From contig NZ_CP108088.1 in NCBI RefSeq assembly GCF_036192275.1, forward strand, positions 1,860,001 through 1,924,000: a DNA stretch of 64,000 nucleotides, given 5' to 3'. Positions 18,139-26,434 of this stretch are shown here, piece after piece (positions within the stretch are counted from its first letter, which is position 1; every line of letters starts with the position of its first letter). Source of the DNA: Streptomyces sp. NBC_00250. Lineage in GTDB: Bacteria; Actinomycetota; Actinomycetes; Streptomycetales; Streptomycetaceae. Below the pieces are notes generated by a model. It had not been told where the DNA came from. It did no database searches and saw only the letters and a program-made list of their open reading frames with translations. The position numbers were made by a program, and so were the translations under genes.

Positions 18139-19652
18139 GCCGCAGGGCTCCCTTCCATCACGAGGTCGAGTACGCGGTGTTCGTCGAGGTCGCGGGCGGG
18201 TGCCTGGTGGACGACCCGGCCTTCGCGGAGCACCAGGACGCGGTCGGCGAGGCCGAGGACCTCGGGCACCTCGCTGGAGACGAGGAGGACGGCGAGGCCG
18301 TCGTCGGCGAGGCCGCGGATGACGGCGTACAGCTCGGCGCGGGCACCGACGTCGACGCCGCGGGTGGGTTCGTCGAGGAGGAGGACGCGGCAGCCGCGCA
18401 GCAGCCAGCGGGCGAGGACTGCCTTCTGCTGGTTGCCGCCGGAGAGGGTGCGGACGGGGGCGTCGGGGAGATCGGGGCGCAGGGAGAGGGCGCGGGTGGC
18501 AGTCCCTGCGGTCTCGCGTTCGGTGGCGCGGTCGATCCAGCCGGCCCGGGAGAAGCGGGCGAGGGAGGAGACGGAGACGTTGCGGGTGACGGATTCGAGG
18601 AGGAGCAGTCCCTGCGCCTTGCGTTCCTCGGGGGCGAGGCCGAGGCCGGCGGCGACGGCGGCGGGGACGCTGCCGGGGCGCAGGGGCCGTCCGTCGACGA
18701 TCACCCGGCCGGTGGTCGGTTTCCGCGCCCCGTAGACGGTCTCCAGGATCTCGGAGCGGCCGGAGCCGACGAGCCCGGCGAGCCCGACGATCTCGCCGGG
18801 GCGCAGTTCGAGGTCGAGTTCCTCGAACTCCCCTTTCCGGGCGAGGCCTTGAACCTGGAGGACGGGTTGGCCCGTCGGTGGCCGGGCGGGGCGTTCGGGG
18901 AAGACGTACGGGACGTCCCGGCCGGTCATGAGGGCGACGACCTCGCGGGTCGGGGTGGTCGCGGCGGGCAGTCCGCGGGCGACGGCCCGGCCGTCCTTGA
19001 GAACGGTGACGCGGTCGCCGATGCGGCGGATCTCTTCGAGGCGGTGGGAGATGTAGACGACGGCGACGCCGTCGGCGGTGAGGTCGGCGACGATCCGGAA
19101 GAGGTTGGCGACCTCGTCTGGGTCGAGAGCGGCGGACGGTTCGTCCATGACGATGAGGCGGACGTCGTGGGAGAGGGCGCGGGCCATGGAGACGATCTGC
19201 CGTTGGGCGGCGGAGAGTTCGCCGACGCGGCGGGCGGGGTCGATCTCGGGGTGGCCGAGTCGCTTCAGGAGTGCGGCGGTGGTCGTGCGGGCGGCCCGTC
19301 TGCGGACGAATCCGGCGGTGGTGGGCTCGTGGCCGAGGTGGACGTTCTCGGCGACGGAGAGGCCTTCGACGAGGTCGAGTTCCTGGTAGATGGTGGCGAT
19401 GCCGAGGCGGACGGCGGCGCTCGGGGAGCGGAGCCGAACGGGTGCGCCGTTCCAGGTGATCCGGCCCTCGTCGGGCTGGTGGGCGCCGGCGAGGACCTTG
19501 ATGAGGGTGGACTTTCCGGCGCCGTTCTGGCCGAGGAGGCAGTGGACCTCGCCGGGCGCGACCTCCAGGTCGACGCCGTCGAGGGCTCGGACGCCGGGGA
19601 AGGACTTGGTGATTCCGGACATGGTGAGCAGGGGCGGGTGTTCTTCGGGCAT
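18135..19652 (-). CDS. Sugar ABC transporter ATP-binding protein, two nucleotide-binding domains
   Basis: A 505-residue RbsA/MglA-type protein with two fused ABC domains. The first has the Walker A motif GQNGAGKST, a weak signature (LSAAQRQ) and the Walker B region LIVMDEPSAAL. The second has the degenerate Walker A typical of the family (LVGSGRSE), signature LSGGNQQK and LLLDEPTRGVD. The ATG at 19652 gives the usual family length; the reading frame stays open further upstream but that part is proline-rich with no similarity. It is the first gene of the importer operon and lies 171 bp from the ROK regulator gene. Confidence 0.93.
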   Translation of the reverse strand: MPEEHPPLLTMSGITKSFPGVRALDGVDLEVAPGEVHCLLGQNGAGKSTLIKVLAGAHQPDEGRITWNGAPVRLRSPSAAVRLGIATIYQELDLVEGLSVAENVHLGHEPTTAGFVRRRAARTTTAALLKRLGHPEIDPARRVGELSAAQRQIVSMARALSHDVRLIVMDEPSAALDPDEVANLFRIVADLTADGVAVVYISHRLEEIRRIGDRVTVLKDGRAVARGLPAATTPTREVVALMTGRDVPYVFPERPARPPTGQPVLQVQGLARKGEFEELDLELRPGEIVGLAGLVGSGRSEILETVYGARKPTTGRVIVDGRPLRPGSVPAAVAAGLGLAPEERKAQGLLLLESVTRNVSVSSLARFSRAGWIDRATERETAGTATRALSLRPDLPDAPVRTLSGGNQQKAVLARWLLRGCRVLLLDEPTRGVDVGARAELYAVIRGLADDGLAVLLVSSEVPEVLGLADRVLVLREGRVVHQAPARDLDEHRVLDLVMEGSPAA

Positions 19653-19823
19653 GGCGGAGATCCCCTCGGCGTGTACGGGTGGCCGTCCGGCGGGTACGGG
19701 TGCGCGTGCGCTGTGGCGGGGTGGGCGTGGGGGCGTGCGGGGGTGGTGCGGCGGGTGCGGGCCGGTGGTGGGTTTTGCACCCACCTGTTCCGCCCTTGCG
19801 GGACGGGTGCCCACCAACCCCTG

Positions 19824-21005
19824 TTACGCCGGGGAGAAGAGGTGGTCGCTGATGAGGCGGGCCGCGCCGGTGACGCCGGCGGTCTGGCCCAGTTCCCCGA
19901 GGACGATGGGAAGGTTGCCGGTGGCCAGGGGCAGTGACTGCCGGTAGACCTGGGTGCGGACACTGGCGAGGAGGTTGTGACCGAGGCCGGTGACACCGCC
20001 TCCGATCACCACCAGACCGGGGTTGAAGAAGCTGACGAGCCCGGCGATGACCTGCCCGACCCGGTTGCCGCCCTCTCGGATGAGGGCGAGCGAGGTGGCG
20101 TCACCGGCGGCGGCGGCCGCGGCGACGTCGACGGCGGTGAGGTGGCCGGCCGCGGCGAGCCGGGCGGCGAGCTCCTCCGATCTGCCGCCGCGCGCCGCGT
20201 CCTCGGCGTCGCGGGCCAGGGCGGCGCCGCTGAAGTGGGCTTCCAGACAGCCGTTGTTGCCGCAGGCGCAGGGGCGGCCGTCGGGTTCGACCTGGATGTG
20301 TCCGATGTCGCCGGCGCTGCCCGTCGTACCGCGGTAGACCTCTCCGCCGACGACGATGCCGCAGCCGATGCCGGTGCCGATCTTGACGCAGAGGAAGTCG
20401 CCGACGGAGCGGGCGACGCCGGCGTGCTGCTCCCCCATGGCCATGAGGTTCACGTCGTTGTCGACCATGACGGGGCAGCCGAGTTCCTGGCTGAGGGCCT
20501 CCCGTACGGGGAAGCCGTCCCAGCCGGGCATGATCGGCGGCGCGACGGGGACGCCCTCGGGGAAGCGGACGGGTCCGGGGACGCCGATGCCGGCGCCGTC
20601 GAAGCCTTCCGCGATTCCGGTGGAGCGGAGTTTCGCCGCCATCGACAGGGCCTGTTCGAAGACGGCGACGGGGCCTTCGCGGACGTCCATGGGGTGGTTG
20701 AGGTGTCCGAGCACCTCCAACTCGGCGTTGGTGACGGCCACATCGATGGAGGTGGCGCCGATGTCGATGCCGAGGAAGCGGAGTTCGGGCGCGAGTCGGA
20801 TGTTGTGCGAGCGGCGGCCGCCCCGGGAGGCGGCGAGGCCGTCGGCGACGACGAGGCCGGTCTCCAGGAGCCGATCGACCTCGACGGCGAGCTTGGAGCG
20901 GGAGAGATCGATCTGATCTCCCAGCTGAGCGCGGGAGTTGGGTCCTCCGTCACGCAACAGCCTGAGGAGTCGCGCCTGATGCCGGTTGGCAGGTCGTGCC
21001 GTCAT
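19824..21005 (-). CDS. ROK-family transcriptional regulator
   Basis: A 393-residue NagC/XylR-type protein. A winged helix-turn-helix (residues about 5-65; SRAQLGDQIDLSRSKLAVEVDRL) precedes a ROK sugar-kinase-like domain with GIDIGATSIDVAV, the NDVNLMAMGE segment and the zinc motif CACGNNGCLEAH. It lies just upstream of the ABC operon on the same strand and is the likely local regulator, with the imported sugar or its phosphate as effector. The ATG at 21005 matches the usual family N-terminus (MTARPANRH); a GTG three codons upstream at 21014 is better spaced from the GGGAGG sequence and could be used instead. Confidence 0.92.
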   Translation of the reverse strand: MTARPANRHQARLLRLLRDGGPNSRAQLGDQIDLSRSKLAVEVDRLLETGLVVADGLAASRGGRRSHNIRLAPELRFLGIDIGATSIDVAVTNAELEVLGHLNHPMDVREGPVAVFEQALSMAAKLRSTGIAEGFDGAGIGVPGPVRFPEGVPVAPPIMPGWDGFPVREALSQELGCPVMVDNDVNLMAMGEQHAGVARSVGDFLCVKIGTGIGCGIVVGGEVYRGTTGSAGDIGHIQVEPDGRPCACGNNGCLEAHFSGAALARDAEDAARGGRSEELAARLAAAGHLTAVDVAAAAAAGDATSLALIREGGNRVGQVIAGLVSFFNPGLVVIGGGVTGLGHNLLASVRTQVYRQSLPLATGNLPIVLGELGQTAGVTGAARLISDHLFSPA

Positions 21006-21176
21006 GCGTCTCACGCGCCCCTCCCTCTCGCGCTCTCGCCCACGCTCGTCTGCGGGCTTTCGAGGGGAACGTAGCAGCGGCGTACCGGGGTGGGAAGAAG
21101 TTGAGCATGAATCGACCCCGACTTTTTCCCGGTTGGGGACAAAGACGGGGTCGGGAAGGGAGAAGGGCTCGACTCG

Positions 21177-21264
21177 GGGAGGGAGAAGAGCCGGGGCCGG
21201 GAGGGAGTAGGGCCGGGGCCGGCAGGGAGTTGAGCCGGGGCCGGGAGGGAGTTGGGCCGGGGCC
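21177..21264. repeat. Four tandem 22-bp repeats
   Basis: Four consecutive 22-bp units (starts 21177, 21199, 21221, 21243), each with a GGGAGGGAG half and a GGGCCGGGGCC half and differing at one to three bases. They fill the gap between the ROK gene start and the sortase stop. No open function is suggested by the sequence. Confidence 0.85.
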
Positions 21265-21289
21265 GGGGCCGGAAAGGAGAGGGCCGGGG

Positions 21290-21970
21290 TCAGCGGACGT
21301 CGACCAGCCGGGCCGAGACCACCACGTTGCCCGCGTAGCCGTTCTCCTCGGTGAAGGTGCCTCCGCAGGTGATCAGGCGCAGCTCGGGCACGCCGGCGTC
21401 GCCGTAGACGCGCTCGGCGGGGAAGGCCTCCTTGGGGACGACCTCGACCCCGTACACGGCGAAGACGGCGGTCCGGCCGTCGCGGCGGGCGATCTCCACG
21501 CGGTGTCCCTTGCGGAGGGCGCCGAGGTCGTAGAAGACGGCCCGGCCGCTCGGGGTGTCGACATGGCCGACGACGACGGCGGTGCCGCGCTCGCCGGGGG
21601 TGACCGAGCCGGTGAACCAGCCCGCGAGCCGGTTCTCCTCGGGCGGCGGGGCCTCGATCCAGCCGTCGGCGTCGAGCCCGACCTTCGTGATCGGGGCGTC
21701 CGTCCGAACGGCGGGGACGCGGACCCGGACCGGGGTCGACGGGGGCAGCGGATCGGGTACGGACGCGGGGACGAGGGCTGCCTCGGCCCGGGCGCGGTCG
21801 GGTGCGGCGGCGGAGAGCGGCTGGGGAGGGCCGTCGGACCCGAGGTCGTCCGTACCGCCCGTGCCGCCGCGCACGAGGTGGACGCCGACCAGGAGGACGA
21901 CGGCGATGAGACCCCAGGCGCCGTGCCGCCCCGTCGCGTCCGGTCGCCCCGAAGCGTCCGACCGCCCCAC
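21290..21970 (-). CDS. Class F sortase
   Basis: A 226-residue sortase. An N-terminal membrane helix (about residues 18-35) anchors it, and the catalytic domain starts near residue 80 (VRVRVPAVRTDAPI). The active-site His lies in VVVGHVDTP and the Cys in LRLITCGG. Sortases cut a C-terminal sorting signal and join the protein to the wall or to another protein. GTG is the start, with GGAGGAGG upstream. The gene follows, on the same strand and 107 bp away, a gene for a signal-peptide protein with a C-terminal membrane helix, which is the obvious partner. Confidence 0.92.
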   Translation of the reverse strand: MGRSDASGRPDATGRHGAWGLIAVVLLVGVHLVRGGTGGTDDLGSDGPPQPLSAAAPDRARAEAALVPASVPDPLPPSTPVRVRVPAVRTDAPITKVGLDADGWIEAPPPEENRLAGWFTGSVTPGERGTAVVVGHVDTPSGRAVFYDLGALRKGHRVEIARRDGRTAVFAVYGVEVVPKEAFPAERVYGDAGVPELRLITCGGTFTEENGYAGNVVVSARLVDVR

Positions 21971-22077
21971 GTCCGCCCTCCTCCTCGCGCCGTGAGCGCG
22001 CCTTCTGGTGCCCCTCCGTCCCGGACCTCGTCACACCGGGGCGGAGGGGCCGTTTCAGGCCCCCCGGGTCCCGGCCG

Positions 22078-22635
22078 TCAGACGCGGCCGGCGGCGTCGC
22101 GGCGGCGGGCCAGGACGACGGCGGCGCCGAGCGCTCCGACGATGAGCAGCACGCCCGTGACCACTTCGGTGACGCCGAGGCCGTCGGTGTCCGCGCGGGA
22201 CGCGGCGGCGGTGCCGTAGCCGGCCTTCACGCCCTTGTGCGCTCCGGGCGGGGTGGCCTCGTTGTGCCCGGTGGTGTTCCCGCCGGTGTCGCCCTGGGCG
22301 ATCGTGAGCGTCGTGGTGCCGCGCTCGCCCTTGCAGTCGAAGGCGATCTCGTACTGGGTGCCGGCCTTGGCGTCGACGTCCACGGTCGCGCTGCCCGAAC
22401 GGCCCTCGTTGAGGGTCACGGTGTCGAAGACTCCGGAGGTGACGGTCACCGACGGCACTTCGCAGCCGTCGGACTTCAGCGTCACGGTGCCGCCGGGGGC
22501 GACGGTCTCGGGGGTGACGGAGAAGCCGAACGACGTGATGTTGTGGTTTTCGTCGCCCGCCAGGGCGAACGGCGCGACCGTGACCACGGCGGCGGCGCTC
22601 AGCAGGACGACGGAAGCGGCACGTATCGCGCGCAT
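22078..22635 (-). CDS. Secreted membrane-anchored protein, likely sortase partner
   Basis: A 185-residue protein with a signal peptide (cleavage probably after ALAG, near residue 27), a beta-rich domain of about 90 residues holding two cysteines (SDGCEVP and FDCKGER) that may form a disulphide, a Gly/His/Thr-rich linker, one C-terminal membrane helix and a basic tail (ARRRDAAGR). The layout is that of a sortase substrate, but no LPXTG or LAXTG motif is visible before the helix. The ATG at 22635 is chosen because GGAGG lies 6 nt upstream. The function of the domain is not recognised. Confidence 0.82.
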   Translation of the reverse strand: MRAIRAASVVLLSAAAVVTVAPFALAGDENHNITSFGFSVTPETVAPGGTVTLKSDGCEVPSVTVTSGVFDTVTLNEGRSGSATVDVDAKAGTQYEIAFDCKGERGTTTLTIAQGDTGGNTTGHNEATPPGAHKGVKAGYGTAAASRADTDGLGVTEVVTGVLLIVGALGAAVVLARRRDAAGRV

Positions 22636-22953
22636 GGCGGTCCTCCAGATCACGGGAGGGGCTCGGCCACGGAGCGATTCCGTGCCCGTCAGGCGACGAC
22701 CCTCACCGCGATCGAAGCTAGGTCCGCCACCGGCGCGCCGCCACCGGGCTCCGCCGAACGGGGCACGACGGCGACGGGACGTGACCTCGGCGCGGGCGGA
22801 CGGGAAGACCTCCTACGACGCCCCGCGGGCCAACCGACAGCCGGTCCCTGCGAAGCCCCGAGGCCGGACCGCAGCCCCGTCCTACGACGCCTGGGGGGGC
22901 CGGACCGCAGCCCCGTCCTACGAAGCCCCGGGGGGGCGGACCGCGGGCCCGTG
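22636..22953. other. 318-bp gap: promoter of the secreted protein and repeat array
   Basis: No gene is supported here. The left part (22636-22740) would carry the promoter and ribosome site of the secreted protein. The right part holds GC-rich repeats that run into the end of the KAS III gene (separate entry). Confidence 0.6.
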
Positions 22954-22957
22954 CTAC
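22862..22957. repeat. 36-bp tandem repeats, about 2.7 copies
   Basis: Units start at 22862, 22898 and 22934 and share GGCCGGACCGCAGCCCCG followed by TCCTACGA and a G-run. The third copy is shorter and diverged, and its end covers the stop codon of the KAS III-like gene. A weaker related stretch lies further left (22811-22860). Confidence 0.8.
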
Positions 22958-23910
22958 GGCACCCGGACGACCTGGCCCGCGTACGAGAGGTTTCCGCCGA
23001 AGCCGAAGAGGAGGACGGGGGCGCCGGTGGCGAGTTCGCCGCGTTCGACCAGCTTGGCCAGGGCCAGCGGGATGGAGGCGGCCGAGGTGTTGCCGGAGTC
23101 GACGACGTCGCGGGCGACGATCGCGTTGACGGCGCCGATCTTCGCGGCGAGCGGCTCGATGATCCGCAGGTTGGCCTGGTGCAGGACGACGCCCGCCAGT
23201 TCCTCGGGGGTGATGCCGGACCGCTCGCAGGTCTGCCGGGCGAGGGCCGGCAGCTGCTGGGTGGCCCAGCGGTAGACGCTCTGACCCTCCTGCGCGAAGC
23301 GGGGCGGGATGCCCTCGATCCGGACGGCGTGGCCCATCTCCGGGACCGAGCCCCACAGGACCGGGCCGATGCCGGGGGCGGCCCCCGCCTCCTCGTCGTC
23401 CACGGCCTCGACGATCGCGGCGCCCGCGCCGTCGCCGACGAGGACGCAGGTGGTGCGGTCGGTCCAGTCGGCCACGTCGCTCATCTTGTCGGCGCCGATC
23501 ACCAGCGCGCGGCGTGAGCCGCCGGCCCGGACGGCGTGGTCGGCGGTGGCCAGGGCGTGGGTGAACCCGGCACAGACCACGTTGAGGTCCATGGTGGCGG
23601 GCGAGGTCATGCCGAGGCGGGCGGCGACGCGGGCGGCCGTGTTGGGCGAGCGGTCGATGGCCGTGGAGGTGGCGACGAGGACGAGGTCGATGTCGTCGGG
23701 GGTGAGCCCGGCGGTGGCCAGGGCCTTGCCCGCCGCGTGCGCGGCGAGCTCGTCGACGGGTTCGTCGGGGCCTCCGATGTGCCGGGTGCGGATACCGACC
23801 CGGCTGGTGATCCACGCGTCGTCGGTGTCGACCAACTCCGCGAGGTCTTGGTTGGTGAGCACCTTGGCGGGCTGGTAGTGCCCGAGCGCGGCAATGCGAG
23901 TGCCCGTCAT
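22954..23910 (-). CDS. Beta-ketoacyl-ACP synthase III family protein
   Basis: A 318-residue KAS III-type condensing enzyme. The catalytic Cys lies in NVVCAGFTHAL, the His in VVLHQANLRI and the Asn in DSGNTSAASIPLA; the glycine-rich C-terminus is FGFGGNLSYAG. KAS III joins an acyl-CoA to malonyl-ACP to start fatty acid or related chains. The gene is not beside other fatty-acid genes, so it may be a second copy for special starters. The ATG at 23910 has AGGGGG 8 nt upstream. The 3' end is embedded in a 36-bp repeat. Confidence 0.92.
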   Translation of the reverse strand: MTGTRIAALGHYQPAKVLTNQDLAELVDTDDAWITSRVGIRTRHIGGPDEPVDELAAHAAGKALATAGLTPDDIDLVLVATSTAIDRSPNTAARVAARLGMTSPATMDLNVVCAGFTHALATADHAVRAGGSRRALVIGADKMSDVADWTDRTTCVLVGDGAGAAIVEAVDDEEAGAAPGIGPVLWGSVPEMGHAVRIEGIPPRFAQEGQSVYRWATQQLPALARQTCERSGITPEELAGVVLHQANLRIIEPLAAKIGAVNAIVARDVVDSGNTSAASIPLALAKLVERGELATGAPVLLFGFGGNLSYAGQVVRVP

Positions 23911-24084
23911 CCCGGGACCCCCTCGGTGGTTCGATCGTCCGGCAGGATTCCCCAGTCTTGCCAGCGACTGATGGGTAACAGGTGACGTAAACCACCAAGA
24001 TTCACCCGTACCCCTTGGCCGACCGTGACAACGGCCCGGGCGCCACACGGGCCCCACGGCTTCGGGCGGGCACCGTGTGGGGGG

Positions 24085-24468
24085 TCAGTTCTTCGGCGCA
24101 TCGATCATCTGGAGGGCGAGGGTGGCCGGGGGCGGGGTGATTCCGGGCCCGCCGGCCGCCGTCCAGGCGAGGATGTCGTCGAGGGCGTCGTCGTCGAGGG
24201 TGAAGGCGACCCAGGCGGCCCGCCCGCCGCGTCGGCGGCCCTCGGTGGAGGGCTGGACGACGACGATGTTGGCCTGGGCGCAGGGGCCGAGGCAGTCGCT
24301 CGTACGGACGACGAGTCGGCCGCCGGAGGCTGCGGCGGCTTCGCGGAGGCGGGCGAGCTGGCCGGTGTGGTCGGTGCCGGGGTTCTTGCGGGCGTCGCCG
24401 CAGCAGCAGCCGCGGCAGACGACGAGGGAGCAGGGGCGGGCCCCGTACCGTATCGGGACCGGGGTCAC
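24085..24468 (-). CDS. Thioredoxin-like [2Fe-2S] ferredoxin-domain protein
   Basis: A 127-residue protein with a thioredoxin-like 2Fe-2S fold: a cysteine-rich N-terminal part (LVVCRGCCCGD) and a second pair in DCLGPCAQANIVVVQP match the Cys spacing of this family. It probably transfers electrons; partners are unknown. The start overlaps the stop of the upstream isochorismatase-like gene by ATGA, so the two are made together. No signal peptide. Confidence 0.85.
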   Translation of the reverse strand: MTPVPIRYGARPCSLVVCRGCCCGDARKNPGTDHTGQLARLREAAAASGGRLVVRTSDCLGPCAQANIVVVQPSTEGRRRGGRAAWVAFTLDDDALDDILAWTAAGGPGITPPPATLALQMIDAPKN

Positions 24469-25061
24469 TCGGGGCCGTCCAGGGTGTCGGGGCCGTACGG
24501 AGCGTCGGCGTCGTCCGGGGTGGTCGCGGAGCCCAGCGTGATCGCGGAGACGGGGGCGACGGTGCCGAGGCGGGGGAAGTCGAGGCCGACGGAGGCGCGG
24601 TGCTCGTCGGCGGTGAGCGCGGTCATGGCGTCCTCGGCGAAGACGAGGTCGTAGCCGAGGTCGGCGGCGGCGCGGGCGGTGGACTCGACGCCGAGGTTGG
24701 TGGCGATGCCGCCGAGGACCAGGGTGGTGGCGCCGTACGAGGTCAGCAGCTCGTGGAGTCCGGTGTCGTGGAAGCCGCCGATGGTGCGCTTGACGACGAC
24801 GGGCTCGCCGTCCCGGACGAGGTCGGGGACGAGTTCGCTGCCGGGCGGCTGGGCGTCGACGTTCGGCCGCTCGACCCGGATGTGGACGACGGGGGCGTCG
24901 GCGGCCCGGAAGGTGGCGGCGAGCCGGGCCGCGGCGGCGAGGGCGTCGGTGCCGGGGCGGGGTGCGAGGGGCAGCGCGACGATGCGTTCCATGAAGTCGA
25001 CGAGGACGAGCGCGGTACGGCGGGGATCGAGCGCGGTGAGGCCGGGATCGGGTGCGGGCAT
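24465..25061 (-). CDS. Isochorismatase-like (cysteine hydrolase fold) protein without the catalytic Cys
   Basis: A 198-residue isochorismatase-fold hydrolase. The catalytic Asp is in ALVLVDF (near residue 22) and the Lys in VVKRTIGGF. The place of the nucleophilic Cys reads ATNLGVESTARAA, with Gly instead. True isochorismatases also lack the Cys, whereas nicotinamidases and carbamoyl hydrolases need it, so this one is more likely of the first chemical type, or a YecD-like protein. It is translationally coupled (ATGA) to a 2Fe-2S protein. A TACGGT element 6 nt before the ATG and no Shine-Dalgarno suggest a leaderless message. Confidence 0.86.
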   Translation of the reverse strand: MPAPDPGLTALDPRRTALVLVDFMERIVALPLAPRPGTDALAAAARLAATFRAADAPVVHIRVERPNVDAQPPGSELVPDLVRDGEPVVVKRTIGGFHDTGLHELLTSYGATTLVLGGIATNLGVESTARAAADLGYDLVFAEDAMTALTADEHRASVGLDFPRLGTVAPVSAITLGSATTPDDADAPYGPDTLDGPE

Positions 25062-25067
25062 GGGAGC

Positions 25068-25073
25068 ACCGTA
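25068..25073 (-). promoter_or_regulatory. Leaderless -10 element of the isochorismatase-like gene
   Basis: TACGGT on the minus strand, ending 6 nt before the ATG at 25061. No Shine-Dalgarno and no clear -35 are seen, so the transcript probably starts at or next to the start codon. Confidence 0.55.
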
Positions 25074-25086
25074 GCGGCCCGGATGA

Positions 25087-26169
25087 TCATCGCGGGGCGG
25101 TCATGGGTGTGATCCGGCCTACGGAGGGGGCACCATCGGTCTCCCCCGGCTCCCCCGTCCCCGCGGTCAGCTCTTCGTCGCGCGCGCGGCGCTTCGCGAT
25201 CACCGCGCAGACCATCAGCTGCATCTGGTGGAACAGCATCAGCGGGAGCACGGCGAGCGCGGCCTGCGGGCCGAAGAGGACGCTCGCCATCGGCAGTCCG
25301 GCCGCCAGGCTCTTCTTCGAGCCGGCGAACTGGATCGCGATCCGGTCCGCCCGGCCGAAGCCGAGGCGCCCGGCTCCGTACCAGGTCAGGGCCAGCATTG
25401 CCGCGAGCAGCACGGCCTCGACGGCGAGCAGCAGGCCGAGCCGGGCCGGGGTCACCAGGTGCCAGATGCCGGCGACCATGCCCTGGCTGAAGGCGGTGTA
25501 GACGACGAGGAGGATCGAGCCCCGGTCGACGTAGCCCAGGACCTTCTTGTTGCGGGTGAGGAACCCTCCGACCCAGCGTCGCAGGAACTGTCCGGCGAGG
25601 AACGGTACGAGGAGCTGGAGCACGATCTTCAGGAGCGCGTCGGCGGAGAGGCCACCCGCACTGTTGCCGAGGAGCAGTGCCGCGAGCAGGGGGGTCAGGA
25701 CGATGCCCGCGAGCGAGGAGAAGGAACCCGCGCAGATGGCGGCGGGGACGTTGCCGCGGGCGATCGAGGTGAAGGCTATGGAGGACTGGATGGTGGACGG
25801 CACCAGGCAGAGGAAGAGCAGGCCGGTGTAGAGCTGCGGGGTGAGCACGGTGGGGACGAGGCCCCGCGCGGCGAGTCCGAGGAGCGGGAAGAGCAGGAAG
25901 GTGCTGCCGAGGACGGTGAGGTGGAGCCGCCAGTGCTTGAGGCCGTCGAGGGCCTCTCGGGTGGAGAGGCGGGCCCCGTAGAGGAAGAAGAGGAGGGCCA
26001 CGGCCCCGGTCGACGCGCCTTCCGCGACGTCGGCCGCGGCACCGGACGCGGGGAGGAGCGCGGCGAGGGCGACCGTGCCGAGCAGGGCCAGGACGTACCC
26101 GTCGACGGGCAGCCAGGACGGCAGCCGGAGGGTGCGGCGTGGGGTGCGGGCGGGCGTACGGACGGTCAT
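25087..26169 (-). CDS. Bile acid:sodium symporter family protein
   Basis: A 360-residue membrane protein with about ten hydrophobic helices, of the BASS superfamily (SBF-like domain). Seen are YGARLSTREAL after the second helix, FLCLVPSTIQSSIAFTSIARGN with the conserved polar crossover motif, and FAGSKKSLAAGLPMA late in the protein, where the second crossover lies. Members carry organic acids with sodium; the substrate is unknown. The ATG at 26169 is the likely start, with GTG codons 3 and 7 codons upstream as alternatives. It diverges from a LysR regulator across a gap that holds three 45-bp repeats. Confidence 0.9.
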   Translation of the reverse strand: MTVRTPARTPRRTLRLPSWLPVDGYVLALLGTVALAALLPASGAAADVAEGASTGAVALLFFLYGARLSTREALDGLKHWRLHLTVLGSTFLLFPLLGLAARGLVPTVLTPQLYTGLLFLCLVPSTIQSSIAFTSIARGNVPAAICAGSFSSLAGIVLTPLLAALLLGNSAGGLSADALLKIVLQLLVPFLAGQFLRRWVGGFLTRNKKVLGYVDRGSILLVVYTAFSQGMVAGIWHLVTPARLGLLLAVEAVLLAAMLALTWYGAGRLGFGRADRIAIQFAGSKKSLAAGLPMASVLFGPQAALAVLPLMLFHQMQLMVCAVIAKRRARDEELTAGTGEPGETDGAPSVGRITPMTAPR

Positions 26170-26195
26170 GGGCTCCACTGCTTCGTGCACCGGGG

Positions 26196-26330
26196 GGCTG
26201 TGGCGCGGCGCGGTCGGGTTGCGGCCGGGGGCGGTCGTGCGGCTGTGGCGCGGCGCGGTCGGGTTGCGGCCGGGGGCGGTCGTGCGGCTGTGGCGCGGCG
26301 CGGTCGGGTTGCGGCCGGGGGCGGTCGTGC
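26196..26330. repeat. Three perfect 45-bp tandem repeats
   Basis: Units at 26196-26240, 26241-26285 and 26286-26330 are identical base for base; each begins GGCTGTGGCGCGGCGCGG and ends GCGGTCGTGC. They lie in the divergent gap between the symporter and LysR genes. Identity of all three copies suggests recent expansion. Confidence 0.97.
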
Positions 26331-26422
26331 CTTCCCATCCTGCTCCACCGGTCGGTGATCGGGAATCCCGTACAGCGCTCTGACTGTCATCACGAAAGGC
26401 GATGAACGGGCGCGGCAGGCGC

Positions 26423-26428
26423 TACCGT
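26423..26428 (+). promoter_or_regulatory. Leaderless -10 element of the LysR gene
   Basis: TACCGT ending 6 nt before the GTG at 26435, with no Shine-Dalgarno. It decides the start codon: an upstream in-frame ATG at 26402 would lie outside this transcript. Confidence 0.55.
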
Positions 26429-26434
26429 CGTCCT

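Noticed and set aside
26196..26330. CRISPR-like array
   Set aside because: The 45-bp units are directly adjacent with no variable spacers, and there are no cas genes.
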